Source: Methanomassiliicoccaceae archaeon UBA367
GTDB taxonomy: Archaea > Thermoplasmatota > Thermoplasmata > Methanomassiliicoccales > Methanomethylophilaceae
DNA: 6,129 bases
Assembly: GCA_002506255.1 (NCBI GenBank)
Contig: DAXF01000041.1
Coordinates: 1 to 6,129 of the forward strand
Direction of reading: 5' to 3'
Each line of letters opens with the position of its first letter. Positions within the stretch are counted from its first letter, which is position 1. This document shows positions 5,597-6,129 of the stretch, one piece after another. The position numbers and the translations under genes were made by a program. The notes beneath the pieces are model-generated. The model did not search any database. It was not told the DNA's origin and saw nothing but the letters and a program-made list of their open reading frames with translations.

Positions 5597-5822
5597 CGAT
5601 TCCCTTCTCCGCCATACCGACGGCTATCTTGAGCATCTTGTGCATGCACGGCTCTGCGTAGAAATCCTTCCTCTGCTGAAGGGCGGCGTACATGTCATCC
5701 GGCTTCTTGCCCTTCAGATCATCTATGCTCCTGATTCCCAGGAGATACATCCCGATGCAGCACTTCTCGCTGACCGAAGGCAGTTTCATAAGCTCCGCGA
5801 CAACCTCTTCCTGCTCATCCAT
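5586..5822 (-). CDS. Small Cdd1-like helix-hairpin-helix protein
   Basis: A 78-residue protein resembling the Cdd1 ('pathogenicity locus') family, a short helix-hairpin-helix module. Visible: the first helix with LMKLPSVSEK (11-20), then YLLGIRSIDDLKGKKPDDMY (26-45), the most recognisable part of the family, and a C-terminal helix with a conserved Cys (EPCMHKMLKIAV, 57-68). The usual hairpin glycine pattern (PGVG) is PSVS here, so non-specific DNA binding through the hairpin backbone may be lost. The function of the family is unknown. The start ATG at 5822 has GGAG 11 bases upstream, a slightly long but acceptable spacing. It converges on the HEPN-like gene with an 11-base overlap of the 3' ends (5586-5596) and diverges from the methyltransferase gene. 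Confidence 0.65.
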   Translation of the reverse strand: MDEQEEVVAELMKLPSVSEKCCIGMYLLGIRSIDDLKGKKPDDMYAALQQRKDFYAEPCMHKMLKIAVGMAEKGIVRK

Positions 5823-5863
5823 AACGGCGTTATCTCCGTGTTGCGATTAATAGCCTTGGGTGC

Positions 5864-5875
5864 AATATAGAAATA
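5864..5875. promoter_or_regulatory. Shared TATA-like box between the HhH and methyltransferase genes
   Basis: AATATAGAAATA is the main AT-rich block in the 75-base divergent gap. On minus it predicts a start near 5842, just upstream of the GGAG at 5834-5837. On plus it predicts a start near 5896, one or two bases before the methyltransferase ATG, so that mRNA could be leaderless. Confidence 0.45.
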
Positions 5876-5897
5876 CGGTTCCGGGGAATCAGGTGGC

Positions 5898-6129
5898 ATG
5901 GAGGATCAGAGGGAGGCCTGGAACAGATTCTATAAGAATCATCGCAGACCTTGGCGAGGGGTTCCGAGATATGACTTCCCTTTTCCGGACGGGTCAAGGG
6001 TCCTGGAGGTCGGATGCGGCGGAGGGAAGACTGCCAAAGCCCTTTTCGACAGAGGCCACTCGGTCGTGGGCATCGATTTCTCGGAGGAGGCGGTCTCTGA
6101 ATGCGTATCGAGATTGGGCATACATGCCG
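5898..6129 (+). CDS. Class I SAM-dependent methyltransferase, N-terminal part (3'-truncated)
   Basis: An open frame from the ATG at 5898 runs off the right edge, giving 77 residues. It starts MEDQREAWNRFYKNH and has the class I methyltransferase SAM-binding motif I, VLEVGCGGGKTA (35-46), followed by the acidic post-I strand VVGIDFS (56-62), in which D60 would bind the ribose of S-adenosylmethionine. The short N-terminal segment with RPWRG (17-21) before motif I is typical of small Methyltransf_11/25-type proteins, many of which have unknown substrates. The rest of the catalytic domain is outside the window, so the substrate cannot be assigned. AGGTGG lies only one base from the ATG, too close for a normal ribosome site; together with the TATA-like box at 5864-5875 this suggests a leaderless transcript. 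Confidence 0.82.
   Translation, partial: MEDQREAWNRFYKNHRRPWRGVPRYDFPFPDGSRVLEVGCGGGKTAKALFDRGHSVVGIDFSEEAVSECVSRLGIHA

Noticed and set aside
5939..6121. Minus-strand open frame of 60 codons at the right edge
   Set aside because: It is antisense to the methyltransferase N-terminus, which has a clear SAM-binding motif.
1..6129. Mobile element or CRISPR array
   Set aside because: No transposase, integrase, long terminal repeats, target duplications or regularly spaced repeats were found; the gene set looks chromosomal.

Overview
The window looks like archaeal chromosome, most likely from a methanogen of the Thermoplasmata (Methanomassiliicoccales type). This is an inference. It rests on moderately GC-rich DNA with frequent ATA (Ile) and AGG/AGA (Arg) codons, TATA-like AT-rich boxes rather than bacterial -35/-10 promoters, an archaeal EF-Tu/SelB-type paralogue, and two PaaK/coenzyme F390 synthetase-type ligases of the kind common in methanogens. 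No rRNA, tRNA, CRISPR array or insertion sequence was seen.

Layout, left to right: the C-terminal end of a sodium:solute symporter (+, cut by the window edge); paaK copy 1 (-), whose stop codon abuts the symporter stop; a small EncFtn-like ferritin-fold protein (+); a three-gene operon on the minus strand, read in the order paaK copy 2, tandem-ACT protein, EF-Tu-like protein with a degenerate G domain; a protein of about 201 residues with a HEPN-type RNxxxHN motif (+); a small Cdd1-like helix-hairpin-helix protein (-); and the start of a class I SAM-dependent methyltransferase (+, cut by the window edge). The genes are densely packed. Convergent pairs touch or overlap, and the three divergent gaps of 75 to 171 bases each carry TATA-like boxes and, in one case, clear inverted repeats.

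The metabolic core is the pair of adenylate-forming ligases and the ACT protein. PaaK-family enzymes activate aryl acids such as phenylacetate to their CoA thioesters. In archaea such thioesters can feed indolepyruvate:ferredoxin oxidoreductase for aromatic amino acid salvage, and an ACT protein beside the ligase fits amino-acid sensing. Coenzyme F390 synthetase of methanogens belongs to the same superfamily, so that activity cannot be excluded. The most unusual item is the EF-Tu-like protein at the end of this operon. Its domains II and III look intact, but the nucleotide-binding motifs of its G domain are replaced. The HEPN-like protein, standing alone beside the operon, is the second item worth attention.
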